NCBI GenBank assembly: GCA_031277215.1
Contig: JAITMR010000044.1
Location: 1-41,805, forward strand
Length of the DNA: 41,805 bases
Direction of reading: 5' to 3'
From: Burkholderiales bacterium
GTDB lineage: Bacteria > Pseudomonadota > Gammaproteobacteria > Burkholderiales > Casimicrobiaceae
Shown here: positions 1-7,479 of the stretch, piece after piece
Numbering within the stretch: the stretch's first letter is position 1
Layout: every line of letters begins with the position of its first letter
The notes under the pieces: generated by a model
Seen by the model: only the letters and a program-made list of their open reading frames with translations
Told to the model about the DNA's origin: nothing
The model's database searches: none
Position numbers and translations under genes: made by a program

Positions 1-1
1 T

Positions 2-79
2 GCGCTTGGATACACTTCCCCTATGAAGTTCATGGAAGATTGGATCAACAAGCAACTCGCGCAGGAGAAGGCTGCATGA
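2..79 (+). CDS. IS3-family transposase, C-terminal end only
   Basis: The window opens inside an open frame that ends at a TGA at 77-79. The last 25 residues include LGYTSPMKFMEDW, which matches the conserved C-terminus of the integrase-core (OrfB) protein of IS3-family insertion sequences, where a ...LGYxSPxxFE... stretch closes the DDE domain. The catalytic residues lie upstream of the window. Whether the element is intact cannot be judged. No clear terminal inverted repeat is seen after the stop; the next structure is a palindrome at 128-153. Confidence 0.6.
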   Translation, partial: ALGYTSPMKFMEDWINKQLAQEKAA

Positions 80-127
80 CTCAAACAGGCACGGGAAACG
101 AAAAACCGAGGGAAGGTCATTCAGGCG

Positions 128-153
128 TAGGGGCGCGGCATGCCGTGCCCCTA
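128..153. repeat. Intergenic palindrome, REP-like
   Basis: TAGGGGC and GCCCCTA arms flank a core containing GGCATGCC, itself a palindrome. The hairpin has no T-tract, so it is not a typical terminator. It resembles dispersed intergenic repeats of proteobacterial genomes. Confidence 0.5.
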
Positions 154-210
154 TTTCATGCGAAGGCGCGGTGCGCGAATTCACGACTACATTGGAAAAG
201 GTACGATGCA

Positions 211-275
211 CCGTCATTCCCGCGTGCTTCCCCGCCCAAAATCGCTGCGGGGACAAGCCTGGCGGGAATCCAGTG
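211..275. repeat. ATTCCC...GGGAAT dispersed repeat with nested insert
   Basis: The ends ATTCCCGC (216-223) and GCGGGAAT (262-269) are inverted and resemble the dRS3-like repeats of betaproteobacteria. The loop holds a 29-nt element (230-258) that begins CCCCG, ends CGGGGACAAGC and recurs at 376-404 inside a different palindrome. Confidence 0.5.
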
Positions 276-368
276 TCTTTTTTCCGCTTTATCGCACAGC
301 GATTTTGGCAGGAGAGACAAACCCCCGTCTTCTGCGCGAAGCGAAGCGGAGTCGCAGAACGCAGGCGT

Positions 369-423
369 CCACCCTCCCCGATCAAAATCGTTTCGGGGAC
401 AAGCTCTTTGAAAAGGGGTGGGG
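369..423. repeat. CCACCC...GGGTGGG repeat carrying the second 29-nt element
   Basis: CCACCC (369-374) pairs with GGGTGGG (416-422). The loop carries the second copy of the 29-nt CCCCG...CGGGGACAAGC element (376-404), which differs at four or five positions from the copy at 230-258. Nothing coding is recognised between 80 and 464; open frames there show no family features. Confidence 0.45.
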
Positions 424-464
424 GAGAGGGCGGTGGATTCACGCTTAAGCCGCGAAGGTTTTTT

Positions 465-745
465 TCACGCTCCGCGAGAATTCTTTACCGGAACACTTAC
501 TCTCTGAAAGAAGTGATCCCGGTTGGAGCCATCATGCTCTCCGGCCAGCATGCAGCAACGTTTGAAACCGAAGGCCGGACTTGCAGGGGCACAGATCGTT
601 TCGCCCGAGTTTTTCCAGGAGTTCCTTGTTTCCGTTCACGACCCTGTGGCCGCGTTTGACTCTGGTCTCTGAAGGGAAACCCTTCCGCCGTTTGCTCGTT
701 ACCTCAAAACCAGTGTTGGTCGAGATGGTTTTTGTTTGTACGCAT
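465..745 (-). pseudogene. SEC-C motif protein, two frameshifts
   Basis: On the minus strand an ATG at 745 sits behind a strong GGAGGT site (751-756) but the frame stops after 13 residues (ending DQHWF). Removing one T from a TTTT run just after that tryptophan-phenylalanine pair, and one T from a TTT run near 568, gives a continuous frame of 92 codons. It contains [16 protein letters not shown] followed by RFKRCC and ends at a TGA at 465-467. CPCxSGxxxKxCC is the zinc-binding SEC-C motif found at the end of SecA and in small stand-alone proteins. Both lesions are one-base gains in T runs, so this is either a real pseudogene or two homopolymer sequencing errors. Motif recognition is secure; the function of stand-alone SEC-C proteins is not. 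Confidence 0.7.
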
Positions 746-927
746 GATGAACCTCCCGTGTGAAACCCCGAATGGGGCGCGGGTATTCTAAGCGTGCGTC
801 GTTCCAGCCGTCAAGAAACGGGGTGCTTTTTTACCAGAAACTGCGTGGGTGGGCGTCGTTTTCATACATCTTTGCCGGTTTGCGGTACACTGGCAGACTG
901 CGGTGATTCACGAATGAGGAAAGCGCG

Positions 928-1284
928 ATGAACAGCCAAGATGATTGCATTTTCTGTAAGATTGTCCGTGGGGAAATCCCTGCCAAAAAGGTTTTTGAGG
1001 ATGATGACGTTCTGGCGTTTCTCGATATCAAGCCGGTGGCACCGATTCACGTTTTGGTGATTCCCAAAAAGCATATCGCATCGTTGGCGCAGGTAGACGA
1101 GACAGACGCGCCGCTTTTAGGCAAAATGCTGGCTTTGGTGCCGACGCTGGCGAGGGCTCAGGGAGCTGATGATGGTTTTCGGGTCATCGTCAACGCCGGA
1201 CGGATAGGGCAACAGGAAGTGCCGCATTTGCACATCCATATCGTCGGAGGGCATCACCCATTGGGGCCGATGCTGGCGCGGTGA
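928..1284 (+). CDS. HIT-family (HINT-type) nucleotide-binding protein
   Basis: This 118-residue protein is the usual length for a HINT-type purine nucleoside phosphoramidase. The active-site triad is H100-L-H102-I-H104 in PHLHIHIVGG, with H102 the nucleophile in this family. Cys7 and Cys10 (CIFC) and an early lysine-rich loop (IPKKH, 45-49) also fit the family. The ATG follows GAGGAAAG. In betaproteobacteria this gene commonly lies between the histidine genes and tatA; here the upstream side is repeats and an IS remnant. Substrate in the cell is not known. Confidence 0.93.
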   Translation: MNSQDDCIFCKIVRGEIPAKKVFEDDDVLAFLDIKPVAPIHVLVIPKKHIASLAQVDETDAPLLGKMLALVPTLARAQGADDGFRVIVNAGRIGQQEVPHLHIHIVGGHHPLGPMLAR

Positions 1285-1326
1285 CAAACACAGGGCGCAA
1301 AAGCGCCGGATTGTAAGGAGAAATCA

Positions 1327-1566
1327 ATGGGTTCTTTGAGTATTTGGCACTGGCTGATCGTACTGCTGGTGGTGGTGTTGGTGTTCGGCACTAAAAAGCT
1401 GAGCAGCTTGGGCGGCGATCTCGGCAAAGCCGTCAAGGGTTTTAAGGAAGGCATGAAGGAAGCCACCGAAGAGGAAACGAAAACGGTCGAAACGTCGGCG
1501 CCGAAAATTTCCGGCCAGACGTTCGATGCCGAAGTGAAAAAAGAGAACGACAAAACGCACGCGTAG
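1327..1566 (+). CDS. tatA: Twin-arginine translocase subunit TatA
   Basis: TatA polymerises to form the pore-like part of the twin-arginine pathway, which exports folded proteins across the inner membrane. The 79-residue protein has one N-terminal membrane helix (about 6-20), the hinge F20-G21-T-K-K-L, an amphipathic helix (about 25-45) and a charged tail. The ATG follows TAAGGAGAAATCA, a strong ribosome site. It is the first gene of tatABC. Confidence 0.96.
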   Translation: MGSLSIWHWLIVLLVVVLVFGTKKLSSLGGDLGKAVKGFKEGMKEATEEETKTVETSAPKISGQTFDAEVKKENDKTHA

Positions 1567-1640
1567 CGCAATGAAACGCGGAGAGGCAGGGGGGAACGTG
1601 CCCGGGCATGCCTGGGACGAGCGTCCTGTGTCTTGGTCTT

Positions 1641-2195
1641 ATGTTTGAGATCAGTTTTTTCCAAATCCTCATCATCGCTCTGGTGGCGATGATCGTGATC
1701 GGCCCCGCGCGTTTGCCGAAGACGGTGCGCACGCTCGGCCATTTGCTGGGCAAGATGCAGCGCTATGTGAGCGAAATCAAAACCGATATCCAGCGCGAGA
1801 TGGAACTGGAGGAACTGAAAAAAGTCCGACAGACGATGGAGGATATCGGTAAAGACATCGAACAATCGGTGAAATCCGTCGTACAGGAAACCGAAAAAAC
1901 GGTGCAAAAGGCCGAAGGCAGCGTGCGCGAGATGGAGTCGGAATTGAACCGTATCGCCAGCGACGAACCGGCAGCACAAATCGCGGGCGAGGACATGCAG
2001 ACAACTGTCGTTGCTGCCGATGCAGATGTTGATACCGATACTGCTCCAGCCGTTGCCACCACCGCCACGATAGCGGCGGAAGCGGCGGTCGAGACTGAGC
2101 CGCCGGTAGCAACCATTCCAGCCTTCTTGCAGGGCGAAGCCGAATTGAGCATTCCCGATGCGTCGCCAGCATCCAGCCAAAAACCGGATGCGTGA
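1641..2195 (+). CDS. tatB: Twin-arginine translocase subunit TatB
   Basis: TatB works with TatC as the receptor for twin-arginine signal peptides. The chosen start gives MFEISFFQILIIAL, matching the family's N-terminus with a short periplasmic segment, membrane helix (about 5-20) and G21-P22-A-R-L-P hinge. A long charged coiled region (about 30-110) is followed by an Ala/Val/Thr/Glu-rich tail that is likely disordered. An in-frame start 33 nt upstream would add 11 residues before the conserved N-terminus and was rejected. The stop overlaps the tatC start (TGATG). Confidence 0.95.
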   Translation: MFEISFFQILIIALVAMIVIGPARLPKTVRTLGHLLGKMQRYVSEIKTDIQREMELEELKKVRQTMEDIGKDIEQSVKSVVQETEKTVQKAEGSVREMESELNRIASDEPAAQIAGEDMQTTVVAADADVDTDTAPAVATTATIAAEAAVETEPPVATIPAFLQGEAELSIPDASPASSQKPDA

Positions 2196-2977
2196 TGAGC
2201 GATCAGGAACATAACACCCGGCAGGAAACTTTTATTTCGCACCTGATCGAGTTGCGAAACCGATTGCTGCGAGCGATCATCGCCATTGTTGTCGTGTTCC
2301 TGTTCTTGTATCTTGTATTTCCAAAAGGGGACAATATTTACACCTTTTTGGCGCAACCGTTGATGAACGTGCTGCCGGAAGGGACGTCAATGATTGCGAC
2401 GGAAGTGACGGCGCCGTTTTTCGTTCCGTTGAAAGTGACGCTGATGGCGGCGTTTCTGCTTACGCTGCCTTATGTGCTCTGGCAAATATGGGCGTTTATT
2501 GCCCCCGGTTTGTACCAGCACGAAAGGAAACTGGCGATACCCGTTCTGCTGTCGAGCCTGATCCTGTTCCTGATCGGGATGGCGTTCGCTTATTTCATCG
2601 TGTTCCCGGTGGTATTCAAATTTTTCGCCACCTTGGTGCCGGACGGTGTCCAGATGATGACCGATATCGGCAAGTATGTGAGCTTTGTGCTGACCATGTT
2701 TTTGGCGTTCGGAGTGACCTTTGAAACGCCGGTGATCGTGATGGTGCTGATCTATATGAACATCGTCACGCTGGAGCAATTCAGAAACGCTCGTCCTTAC
2801 ATTATCGTTGGCGCGTTTGTTATTGCGGCGATCTTCACGCCCCCTGACGTCTTGTCGCAATTGTTCCTGGCATTCCCGCTTTGGTTGCTTTACGAATTTG
2901 GAATGTTTTTGTCGCGCTTCATCACGAGCCGAAGCGCACGCACGGCAGAAGATGCAGCAGAAGACGTCAAGGCATGA
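2195..2977 (+). CDS. tatC: Twin-arginine translocase subunit TatC
   Basis: TatC is the six-helix inner-membrane core of the Tat receptor. The 260-residue protein has the conserved N-terminal HLIELRNRLLR (16-26), a long first periplasmic region and the conserved glutamate in GVTFETPV inside the fourth helix region. The start ATG overlaps the tatB stop, pointing to coupled translation. The last 20 residues are polar and cytoplasmic. The 219 bases after it hold no gene; petABC, usually next in betaproteobacteria, is absent. Confidence 0.96.
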   Translation: MSDQEHNTRQETFISHLIELRNRLLRAIIAIVVVFLFLYLVFPKGDNIYTFLAQPLMNVLPEGTSMIATEVTAPFFVPLKVTLMAAFLLTLPYVLWQIWAFIAPGLYQHERKLAIPVLLSSLILFLIGMAFAYFIVFPVVFKFFATLVPDGVQMMTDIGKYVSFVLTMFLAFGVTFETPVIVMVLIYMNIVTLEQFRNARPYIIVGAFVIAAIFTPPDVLSQLFLAFPLWLLYEFGMFLSRFITSRSARTAEDAAEDVKA

Positions 2978-3196
2978 TCTTCTGATTTGGTTCAAAACGA
3001 GCGTGTCGAATGCAGGTGATCGCATCGCTTCGAGCCAAGAAAAGTCGGAACGAACAGCGTTATGACAAAAAGAAAGCCGCTCCCCGCCGTCTTCAGAGTA
3101 GTTTTCCCGTGCCGTAACAGGTAAAATAAGCGACTTTATAGCGTCGGCTGATAAGGATTGTTGCGCCTGTCAGCCCCATCTGGAGATACCCTGCAC

Positions 3197-3796
3197 ATGA
3201 TGACCCTTTATTCCGGGACAACGGATCCGTTCAGCCAGCGTTGCCGCATCGTACTCTATGAAAAGGGAATGGATTTTCAGGTCGTTGATGTCGATCTTGA
3301 AAAAAAGTCGGAAGACATTGCGCTGATGAACCCCTATAACGAGGTGCCGGTGCTGGTCGAGCGTGACCTGATCCTGCACGAATCAAACATCATCAACGAA
3401 TATATCGACGAGCGTTTTCCGCATCCGCAACTGATGCCGCCCGATCCGGTCATGCGTGCCCGCGCTCGCTACTTCCTGTTTCGCTTCGAGAAAGAAATTT
3501 TTTCCCACATCGCCGATCTTGAGGGGAAAAGCGCCAAAAATCAGGAAAAAGCGCGTGCGCACGTCCGCGATGTGTTGCTTCAAATGATTCCAATGTTCGC
3601 CAAACACAAATACCTGCTTGGCGAAGAATACTCAATGCTCGATGTGGCGTTGACCCCGCTGTTGTGGCGACTCGATTACTACGGAATCGAATTGCCGAAA
3701 CAGGCAATGCCTCTGATGAAATACGCTGAACGGCTGTTTTCACGTCCGGCATTTTCCGAAGCATTGACATCGGCAGAACGCGGAATGCGCAAGTAA
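3197..3796 (+). CDS. sspA: Stringent starvation protein A (GST-fold RNA polymerase-associated protein)
   Basis: SspA binds RNA polymerase and is needed for stress and starvation responses in proteobacteria; it has a glutathione S-transferase fold without the enzymatic role. The 199-residue protein has an N-terminal thioredoxin-like domain (MTLYSGTTDPFSQRCRIVLYEKGMD) and an all-helical C-terminal domain. The cysteine expected in GTTCPFS is an aspartate here. The start at the first of two ATGs lies about 10 nt after GGAG; a longer start at 3158 would add residues unlike the family. sspB follows 40 nt downstream. Confidence 0.93.
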   Translation: MMTLYSGTTDPFSQRCRIVLYEKGMDFQVVDVDLEKKSEDIALMNPYNEVPVLVERDLILHESNIINEYIDERFPHPQLMPPDPVMRARARYFLFRFEKEIFSHIADLEGKSAKNQEKARAHVRDVLLQMIPMFAKHKYLLGEEYSMLDVALTPLLWRLDYYGIELPKQAMPLMKYAERLFSRPAFSEALTSAERGMRK

Positions 3797-3836
3797 GCAG
3801 AGCGATTGCCGGGCAGAACCGGCAGGGTGTGTGAAT

Positions 3837-4256
3837 ATGTCCGAAGCCTCCGCCAAGCCTTATCTCGTACGCGCTTTCTGCGAATGGTGCGCTGATAAAA
3901 ATTTGACGCCGTACCTCGTCGTCAAAGTCAACAACGATACCCGTGTACCGATAGCGTATGTGAATAACGGCGAAATCGTTTTCAATCTGAGCGCACGGAC
4001 AACGCATCAATTGATGATTGATAACGAGTGGATTCTGTTTTCAGCGCGTTTTGACGGCGTACCACAAGACGTGGCGATCCCGTTTTCAGCAGTGGCCGCG
4101 ATTTTCGCCAAGGAAACCGGCTACGGACTGTTCTTCAATGCACCACCGGTTTCTGGTGAAACAACGGGTGACGACGGCACGTCTCCTGCTTCGCCGGAAA
4201 AGAAAAAGGACAGCGCATTGCCAACCCGTTCGTCACATCTGAAGCTTGTGAAATAA
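3837..4256 (+). CDS. sspB: ClpXP adaptor SspB
   Basis: SspB delivers ssrA-tagged proteins, released from stalled ribosomes by tmRNA, to the ClpXP protease. The 139-residue protein has the Sm-like substrate-binding domain in about the first 100 residues, a low-complexity linker (GDDGTSPASPEKKKDS) and the C-terminal SHLKLVK, which fits the short ClpX-binding tail of this family. It forms an operon with sspA. The next element is the tRNA-Thr gene 52 nt downstream. Confidence 0.93.
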   Translation: MSEASAKPYLVRAFCEWCADKNLTPYLVVKVNNDTRVPIAYVNNGEIVFNLSARTTHQLMIDNEWILFSARFDGVPQDVAIPFSAVAAIFAKETGYGLFFNAPPVSGETTGDDGTSPASPEKKKDSALPTRSSHLKLVK

Positions 4257-4308
4257 CAGGCGCTTTTTGCTGCGAAACGTACAGGTTTTGCGTTACAATG
4301 CACCTCGC

Positions 4309-4384
4309 GCCGACATAGCTCAGCTGGTAGAGCAGCGGTTTTGTAAACCGTTGGTCGGGAGTTCGAATCTCTCTGTCGGCACCA
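4309..4384 (+). tRNA. tRNA-Thr(UGU)
   Basis: A 76-nt cloverleaf: acceptor stem GCCGACA/TGTCGGC (4309-4315 with 4374-4380), D-arm with GGTAGAGCA, anticodon loop TTTGTAA giving anticodon TGT (reads ACA), T-arm GGTTCGA-like (GAGTTCGAATC) and an encoded ACCA end. A TACAAT at 4294-4299 is a plausible -10 box. The 3' half is the prophage insertion site. Confidence 0.95.
4320..4384. other. Left attachment region of the prophage (attL)
   Basis: The integrase reading frame on the minus strand runs into the tRNA gene and stops at 4320, so this 65-nt stretch is at once the tRNA 3' part and the last codons of the integrase. Insertion of phages into tRNA 3' ends by tyrosine integrases is well established. 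The exact crossover cannot be fixed because the matching copy at the right end is outside the window. Confidence 0.75.
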
Positions 4385-5426
4385 TTCCAGAGTGGCTTTC
4401 TGGGTTAGCGTTCACTTCGGTTTCACTTTGCCGTGACCAAAACGTGAACGAGTTTTCAGCCGCTCTTCTCAGGTGATCGGGGGCAAGGTGCGCATAACGA
4501 TGCACCATTGCTTCCGATTTCCAACTTCCAAGCTCCTGTAATTCCGAAAGCGTCGTTCCCGACATGACGTGGGCGGATGCCCATGCGTGCCGCAGATCGT
4601 GCCAGCGAAATTTATCAAGCCCAACCAACCGTAATGCCTTTTTCCACGCCTTCGTGTTTGCCTGTTTTACTGGCCTTCCGCGATAGGTAAATACGCTTGT
4701 GGCGTTTTTACCTCGTTGTGCGGTGATGATTTCAACAGCCCTTGCCGTCAGCGGCACGCCGATAGGCTCACCGTTTTTTGTTTGATCTGCAAAAATCCAG
4801 CATAATCGCCGCTCAAGGTCAACCTGTGCCCATTCGAGCCTTACAACATTGCCTTGTCTCAGCCCAGTTTCCAGCGCAAACTCAACATAAGCCCTTTGGT
4901 GCTCTGGCAGAGCCGCCAAAAGCGCGGCTCTCTGCTCAGGTGTCAACCAGCGTATCCGGCGCTTGGGTTCACGATACTTCTCGACGTGCGGTGCTTTGTC
5001 GATCCATTCCCAATGGTCGGACGCACGGCGAAGAACAGAACGAATCAGGCCAAGGTAACGATTCGCTGTTGATGCGGTCGCTTCCGCTTTTTTCGCTTCG
5101 CCAATTCGCACGATTTCGTCTCGTGTGATTGAGGCGAGAGCGCGGCCAGCCAGAAACTGGTCAAGCCAGCGAAACTTTGAAACATCCTCATCAATCGTTT
5201 TCTTGTCCTGCTTCTCAGAACACCAGCGAACTACGGCGTCTTCCCAATTAAACGTAGGCTTGTCGCCGAGTTTGTGGATTCTCCATAGTTCTGCTTTTGC
5301 CCTGTCGTGCCATTCTTGCGCTTGCTGCCTGTTTTCGGTGCCAGTAGATCGGCGTATTTTTTTGCCGTCTGGCGACGTGAAACAGACCCACCAAAAGAGG
5401 CTATCTTTCCGTCTGTAAAGTGACAT
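4320..5426 (-). CDS. int: Tyrosine-type phage integrase
   Basis: This enzyme would catalyse site-specific insertion and, with the excisionase, excision of the prophage. Of 368 residues, about 1-60 form the arm-binding domain, 60-150 the core-binding SAM-like domain and 155-325 the catalytic domain with R190 (ETGLRQGN), K217, H276-D-L-R279, W302 and nucleophile Y311 (HRYAHL). All key residues are present. The start follows AAAGGAG with a 9-nt spacer located inside the upstream excisionase-like gene, giving a 196-nt overlap in another frame. The last 22 or so residues are coded by the antisense of tRNA-Thr. Confidence 0.96.
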   Translation of the reverse strand: MSLYRRKDSLFWWVCFTSPDGKKIRRSTGTENRQQAQEWHDRAKAELWRIHKLGDKPTFNWEDAVVRWCSEKQDKKTIDEDVSKFRWLDQFLAGRALASITRDEIVRIGEAKKAEATASTANRYLGLIRSVLRRASDHWEWIDKAPHVEKYREPKRRIRWLTPEQRAALLAALPEHQRAYVEFALETGLRQGNVVRLEWAQVDLERRLCWIFADQTKNGEPIGVPLTARAVEIITAQRGKNATSVFTYRGRPVKQANTKAWKKALRLVGLDKFRWHDLRHAWASAHVMSGTTLSELQELGSWKSEAMVHRYAHLAPDHLRRAAENSFTFWSRQSETEVNANPESHSGMVPTERFELPTNGLQNRCSTS

Positions 5427-5635
5427 ACATCTTTACTCCTTTCGCCACCTACAGCCATTGCGCCCCGATATTGTGACCGAGCAAAGGCCAGTAGGTCAAT
5501 TTCTGCGAATTTCCACCGTCGCCCGACCTTGAAAGCGGGCAGTTTTCCGGCTTTTGCAAGCTGTGTCACAGTGGTTATGTGAATTGAAAGCAGTACAGCG
5601 ACCTGCTTTGTTGTGAGATAAGCTGTAGTGGTCAT
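5231..5635 (-). CDS. Excisionase-like helix-turn-helix protein
   Basis: The first 56 residues (LTTKQVAVLLSIHITTVTQLAKAGKLPAFKVGRRWKF split over a winged helix) match the MerR/excisionase-type HTH_17 domain: helix-turn-helix, then a wing with GRRW. Position directly upstream of the integrase fits an Xis that bends DNA at the attachment site. The remaining 78 residues (57-134) are basic and overlap the integrase gene; they look unlike a folded domain, so a shorter functional protein is possible. The residues beyond 57 may be retained only because the integrase gene occupies the same DNA. Confidence 0.75.
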   Translation of the reverse strand: MTTTAYLTTKQVAVLLSIHITTVTQLAKAGKLPAFKVGRRWKFAEIDLLAFARSQYRGAMAVGGERSKDVCHFTDGKIASFGGSVSRRQTAKKYADLLAPKTGSKRKNGTTGQKQNYGESTNSATSLRLIGKTP

Positions 5636-5759
5636 TTTATTTCTAGCTTTCTTCGTTTACTCTCTTTCACAGCGGCGCATTCGCATGCGTAGCGCCACGA
5701 TCTGAGCAGGTTCGGGTTGTTATGACGTCTCCGAAAAAAAAATCTGTGTCCACAGGCCA

Positions 5760-5831
5760 TTATTCACCGCAGCGTGTGCAGGGCAATTCGGTGTTCGGAT
5801 CAATGGCGCGTTCTTGTCTTGGCATTCTCAT
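5760..5831 (-). CDS. Possible 23-residue protein with CTRCG motif
   Basis: An ATG overlaps the stop of the methyltransferase gene (ATGA) and opens a 23-codon frame ending in PCTRCGE, a Cys-x-x-Cys pair as in a small zinc site. Evidence is only the coupled start and the cysteine pair. The remaining bases up to the excisionase start (5636) show no gene. Confidence 0.35.
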   Translation of the reverse strand: MRMPRQERAIDPNTELPCTRCGE

Positions 5832-6880
5832 ATCGTCTCCAGAATCAATGCTGCCTGCGCCGTTCGTTCGGCTTGAAGTGGCGCGTAATCGTTGTTGAGT
5901 TCGCAGCCGATCCAGTGGCGACCAAGGCGTTGGGCGACTTTGCCAACGGTGCCGCTTCCGAAGAAGGGATCAAAAACAATATCGCCTGTCCGCGAACCGG
6001 CAAGTACACATGGTTCAACGAGCGCTTCTGGAAACGTTGCAAAGTGAGCGCCGGTGTACGGTTGCGTTGAAATTGTCCAGATGCTGCGCTTGTTTCGCGA
6101 GGTCGAATATTCAACGTGTTCGCGCTCGGCTCTGTGTTGCCTCTGTTTGTTCGGCGGCACGGCTTCTTTAGTTTGTCGATTAAAAGAGTTTCGATAGCTT
6201 TTTCTGTACGCATCAGGATTCAGGTTTTCTTTTGAATCGTAGCCGAGCGTTCGATTGCGCACAACGCCAGCGTCGCGGTTTTCATTCGTGACGGCATCTT
6301 CTTTGATTGCGTCAATGTCGAAAAAGTAATGCTTGTTTTTCGCCAACAGAAAAAGATATTCGTGTGATTTTGTACATCGATCTTTCACGCTTTCCGGCAT
6401 CGGGTTCGGTTTCGCCCAAATAATATCTTGCCGAAGTATCCAGCCGTCCGCTTGCAACGCAAACGCGACGCGCCACGGGACGCCGTATAAGTTTTTGGTT
6501 GGCACCGTGTCAGTTACAGTTAGGATTTTTCCTGTTGACGATCCTCTGTTCGTTCCTTGCTTTGCGTTGTAGATGGTGTCGTTCGGCAATCCGTCGGCGT
6601 TTCTTCCTTTTTTAGCCCCTGAAAAAGTGTCTCCGAGATTGAGCCAAAGCGTCCCGTCGTCGGCTAACAACTGTCGGCAAAGTTGAAACACATCAACCAT
6701 GTTTACAATATATTCATCAACCGTTTTTTCAAGGCCAAGCTGTCCATCCACACCGTAATCGCGCAATGCAAAGTACGGCGGCGATGTGATGATGCAGTTG
6801 ACGCGAACACCGTCAGCAATCATCTCGCGTATGGTGTCGCGACAGTCGCCGAAGTGGCAACGATTGAGCCAGTTGTTCAC
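5828..6880 (-). CDS. Beta-class N4-cytosine/N6-adenine DNA methyltransferase
   Basis: The enzyme would transfer a methyl group from S-adenosylmethionine to an amino group of a DNA base. Motif IV (catalytic TSPPY, 32-36) precedes motif I (S-adenosylmethionine-binding DPFFGSGTVG, 304-313), the beta-class order; a recognition domain lies between (about 100-270). The start is a GTG overlapping the stop of the ASCH gene (GTGA) behind AAGAGGG; this gives 350 residues. Longer in-frame starts up to 7216 would overlap the ASCH gene heavily and add unrelated sequence. No partner restriction gene is nearby, so it is probably an orphan phage methylase protecting phage DNA. Confidence 0.9.
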   Translation of the reverse strand: MNNWLNRCHFGDCRDTIREMIADGVRVNCIITSPPYFALRDYGVDGQLGLEKTVDEYIVNMVDVFQLCRQLLADDGTLWLNLGDTFSGAKKGRNADGLPNDTIYNAKQGTNRGSSTGKILTVTDTVPTKNLYGVPWRVAFALQADGWILRQDIIWAKPNPMPESVKDRCTKSHEYLFLLAKNKHYFFDIDAIKEDAVTNENRDAGVVRNRTLGYDSKENLNPDAYRKSYRNSFNRQTKEAVPPNKQRQHRAEREHVEYSTSRNKRSIWTISTQPYTGAHFATFPEALVEPCVLAGSRTGDIVFDPFFGSGTVGKVAQRLGRHWIGCELNNDYAPLQAERTAQAALILETI

Positions 6881-7479
6881 GCGACCCTCTTGAACGTGAT
6901 CGCCAATACCCACGGGTTTGTCTCCCATGAGCAGCCGCGCTTGGCGTTGATTTTTTCCCATAGCAATCGGAACGCCTCTTTCGCTGAACCCGTGTAAACT
7001 CCGAAGTGAACAGCGCTTTTTGAAACAGTTGGGTTGTAGAAACCTCGCCCGCTTTTTAGGCGCTCGATTCCTTCCTCGATTGCATCCTCTTCTGTGATGT
7101 CCTGAAGTCGCTGCACTCGGACATCGGTAATTTCGAGCAGGATGCGCGACGCCCAGCGTGGCATGTGGATGGATGGTTTCCATCTGCCTGGCTCCGGTGT
7201 GCCAGGCATTCCCCAATTGTGGATCAGGTAGTCTGCGTCGTTTTTACGTCCAACAGGGATACATCCGCCAGCACGATAGACAACAACTGGCGTGCCGTCA
7301 GGCGTGTCTGTTTCCGCCCAGGTCTCGCGCACCCAAAGGACGCTGCCCGGTGCGCCGTAGGGGCATAATTTATTTTGTAGATTACGCGGCGCGATAACCC
7401 GCCGCGTCTGCGTTTTTCTGCCGTCGAGAATGGAGCGAACCATTTGTCCTGAGAACATAATCGGACGCTGTTTAATCAT
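6877..7479 (-). CDS. ASCH-domain phage protein
   Basis: The 200-residue protein begins KQRPIMFSGQMVRSILDGRKTQTRR, the standard opening of phage ASCH/YqfB-like proteins, a fold related to PUA and thought to bind RNA or modified nucleotides. Conserved W in VLWVRETW and a C-terminal NPWVLAITFKRV strand complete the barrel. Start ATG lies 6 nt behind GGAG and overlaps the upstream gene's end by 8 nt; the stop overlaps the methyltransferase start. Its role in the phage is unknown; coupling with the methylase suggests a link to DNA modification. Confidence 0.8.
   Translation of the reverse strand: MIKQRPIMFSGQMVRSILDGRKTQTRRVIAPRNLQNKLCPYGAPGSVLWVRETWAETDTPDGTPVVVYRAGGCIPVGRKNDADYLIHNWGMPGTPEPGRWKPSIHMPRWASRILLEITDVRVQRLQDITEEDAIEEGIERLKSGRGFYNPTVSKSAVHFGVYTGSAKEAFRLLWEKINAKRGCSWETNPWVLAITFKRVA

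Noticed and set aside
171-659. Open frame of 162 codons in the repeat region
   Set aside because: It runs through hairpin repeats and opposite the SEC-C remnant and has no ribosome site or motif.
1254-2180. Long minus-strand open frame of 308 codons across tatA and tatB
   Set aside because: It is antisense to well-conserved tat genes, has no family features, and owes its length to codon bias.
6962-7216. Longer N-terminus for the beta-class methylase
   Set aside because: The extra residues overlap the ASCH gene and are not methylase-like; the GTG at 6880 with a ribosome site and GTGA overlap is better.
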